Positions 62,969-64,000 of a DNA stretch of 64,000 nt are shown here, in pieces; the stretch's first letter is position 1, and every line of letters begins with the position of its first letter. The DNA comes from a virus: IMG/VR virus record IMGVR_UViG_3300042904_000368, positions 1 through 64,000 of that record. One strand, 5' to 3'. The position numbers were made by a program, and so were the translations under genes. The notes under the pieces are model-generated. The model saw only the letters and a list, made by a program, of their open reading frames with translations. It made no database searches and was not told the DNA's origin.

Positions 62969-63547
62969 ATGTCCACGCCTGCGCCTGCATCCACTTCCAC
63001 CCGCCAAGGCCCGCCGCCTTACCGCGCACGTCCCGCGCATGAGATGACGGCAGGGACCACCCCCGCTACTCCCGCCACCGAGCCGCCTGTCCCGCCGCTC
63101 GCGCTGGTGGTGCGCGATATGGACCGCCTGGGGCGCATCGAGCAGGCGGCAGCGATCCTTTACCCCAACGGTGGTGACCTGGCCGTGGTGCGGCTGGCGT
63201 TGGCCGAGGCGGGCATCCCCGCGCCGCCTACTGAAGACGTGTTCGAGTTCATTCAGGGCATGGAGCGGTACGGCTACAAGCAGAAGCTAGGCGCGTTCGC
63301 TGAGCCGGTGCCTGGAAATCTCTATGTGATCCTGGGGCCGGATAAGGAGCCGGTGTCGGTAGGGATTGTCGCGAAGCTGGTGGGAGACAAGGGGACAGGG
63401 GGAATCATCCGCGACCGTTTCTACCGCGCCGCTACTGCCGACCGGGAGGTGCAGGCCGCGCAGGTTGACGGCTGGCTGCTCTCCCCGCAGGGGTGCGCGC
63501 CGTGCATGGATCGTAAGCGACCCCGTACCGCGCCGAAGGCGGGCTAG
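62969..63547 (+). CDS. Hypothetical tail-module protein
   Basis: A 192-residue protein with a flexible Pro/Thr-rich first third and a helical middle (RLGRIEQAAAILYPNGGDL). The C-terminal part has strands (NLYVILGPDKEPVSVGIV) and a CAPCM pair. AGGAGGCCG precedes ATG 62969. It may help adhesin or fibre assembly. No family recognised. Confidence 0.65.
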   Translation: MSTPAPASTSTRQGPPPYRARPAHEMTAGTTPATPATEPPVPPLALVVRDMDRLGRIEQAAAILYPNGGDLAVVRLALAEAGIPAPPTEDVFEFIQGMERYGYKQKLGAFAEPVPGNLYVILGPDKEPVSVGIVAKLVGDKGTGGIIRDRFYRAATADREVQAAQVDGWLLSPQGCAPCMDRKRPRTAPKAG

Positions 63548-63556
63548 GTTCCCACG

Positions 63557-64000
63557 ATGCCTGGTTCTGCTTGCGATCCGGTGGAGCCGGAAAGGGAAGA
63601 GTGTATCCAGAAGGCCGCCGCGTACGACCTTGTGGCCGCCTTCGCCTCTCCCGGGTTCTGGGTCGTCAACCCGGCGACGGGCACCTATTGCCCGCCTTAT
63701 AACTCGGTCAGCGGAGAGCTTTCCGGCTACGAAGAATACACCATCGAACTGGCGTGTCACCAGTACGACACCTTCGCTCGCCGGAAGTGCGTGCATCCTG
63801 ACTGGGAAAAGTCCATCGAAGTCTCTCCGCTCCCTGGGTGCAGTAAGGAGTGGGAATACCAGGGGATTGTTGATACTGGCGGGAGTACCGGCTTCCCAGA
63901 CTTTGAACCCTGCCAGGAAATCCAGTGGTGGGGGAACTGCGTTCGCAGCGACGGGGGTGTGCTAGGGTCGGGTGCCTGCCCGGTTGGGCACCTCTTCTTC
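63557..64000 (+). CDS. N-terminal part of a Cys-rich protein, cut by the window end
   Basis: ATG 63557 opens a frame that is still open at 64000 (148 codons). The protein has spaced Cys residues (SACDPVEPEREECIQK, LACHQYDTF, KCVHPDWE, FEPCQEIQWWGNC), a pattern of small extracellular disulphide or metal-binding domains. Its rest lies outside the window; it is not in frame with the gene at the window start if the ends were joined. Confidence 0.65.
   Translation, partial: MPGSACDPVEPEREECIQKAAAYDLVAAFASPGFWVVNPATGTYCPPYNSVSGELSGYEEYTIELACHQYDTFARRKCVHPDWEKSIEVSPLPGCSKEWEYQGIVDTGGSTGFPDFEPCQEIQWWGNCVRSDGGVLGSGACPVGHLFF

Noticed and set aside
1-64000. Circular genome closing exactly at the window edges
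   Set aside because: Joining base 64000 to base 1 puts the gene at 63557 into another frame than the propeller gene at the start, so sequence is missing between them.
1-64000. CRISPR arrays, insertion sequences, rRNA genes and diversity-generating retroelements
   Set aside because: I found no regularly spaced repeats, transposase, rRNA or reverse-transcriptase motifs.

Overview
The window is part of a temperate double-stranded DNA phage (or its prophage form) of a bacterium with a moderately high-GC genome. A complete capsid and tail module (small and large terminase, portal, Mu gpF-like head protein, prohead protease with scaffold, major capsid protein, connectors, tail tube, tail-assembly chaperone, tape measure, 854-residue tip or hub protein) sits beside a tyrosine integrase and a divergent repressor/Cro-like switch. 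I see no tail-sheath or baseplate-wedge genes, so a long non-contractile (siphovirus-like) tail is the best guess. The 446-residue tape measure suggests a rather short tail. The host cannot be named from the sequence. The clearest promoters are sigma70-like and ribosome-binding sites are of the usual GGAG type. Genes run off both ends, so the genome is longer than 64 kb.

Layout. 1-1841 (+): end of the late module, starting inside a gene with Asp-box propeller repeats. 1853-9090 (-) and 9279-17972 (+): two divergent arrays of about 45 small, tightly overlapping accessory genes, many with zinc-ribbon Cys pairs. A shared 190-bp control region between them carries two consensus promoters and an inverted repeat; the first plus-strand genes encode a ribbon-helix-helix DNA-binding protein and a Gam-like nuclease inhibitor. 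18008-22598 (mostly -): small genes, a DUF2335-type membrane protein (+), a coiled-coil regulator, a possibly frameshifted excisionase, the integrase and the repressor. 22794-36244 (+): Cro-like gene, DNA methyltransferase, small genes, then replication and recombination (ssDNA-binding-like protein, PrimPol, SF1 helicase, RNase H, PD-(D/E)XK nuclease, RuvC-like resolvase, second methyltransferase), followed by a phage sigma factor and a MraZ-like regulator. 36278-36745: terminator, tRNA-Asn, and a structured non-coding segment ending in its own terminator. 36910-40758 (+): membrane and lysis cassette with an M15 peptidase endolysin. 40776-64000 (+): packaging, head, adhesin block, connectors, tail.

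Working together. The repressor and Cro-like proteins probably choose lysogeny or lysis at the AACAACA-type operator. The PrimPol gene ends inside a 190-bp three-part palindrome that is the best origin candidate, followed directly by the helicase gene. No DNA polymerase is recognised, so elongation may rely on the host or on the PrimPol. The sigma factor and MraZ-like protein at the end of the early region are well placed to switch on the late genes. Several lectin or propeller genes in the late region suggest host recognition of surface glycans.
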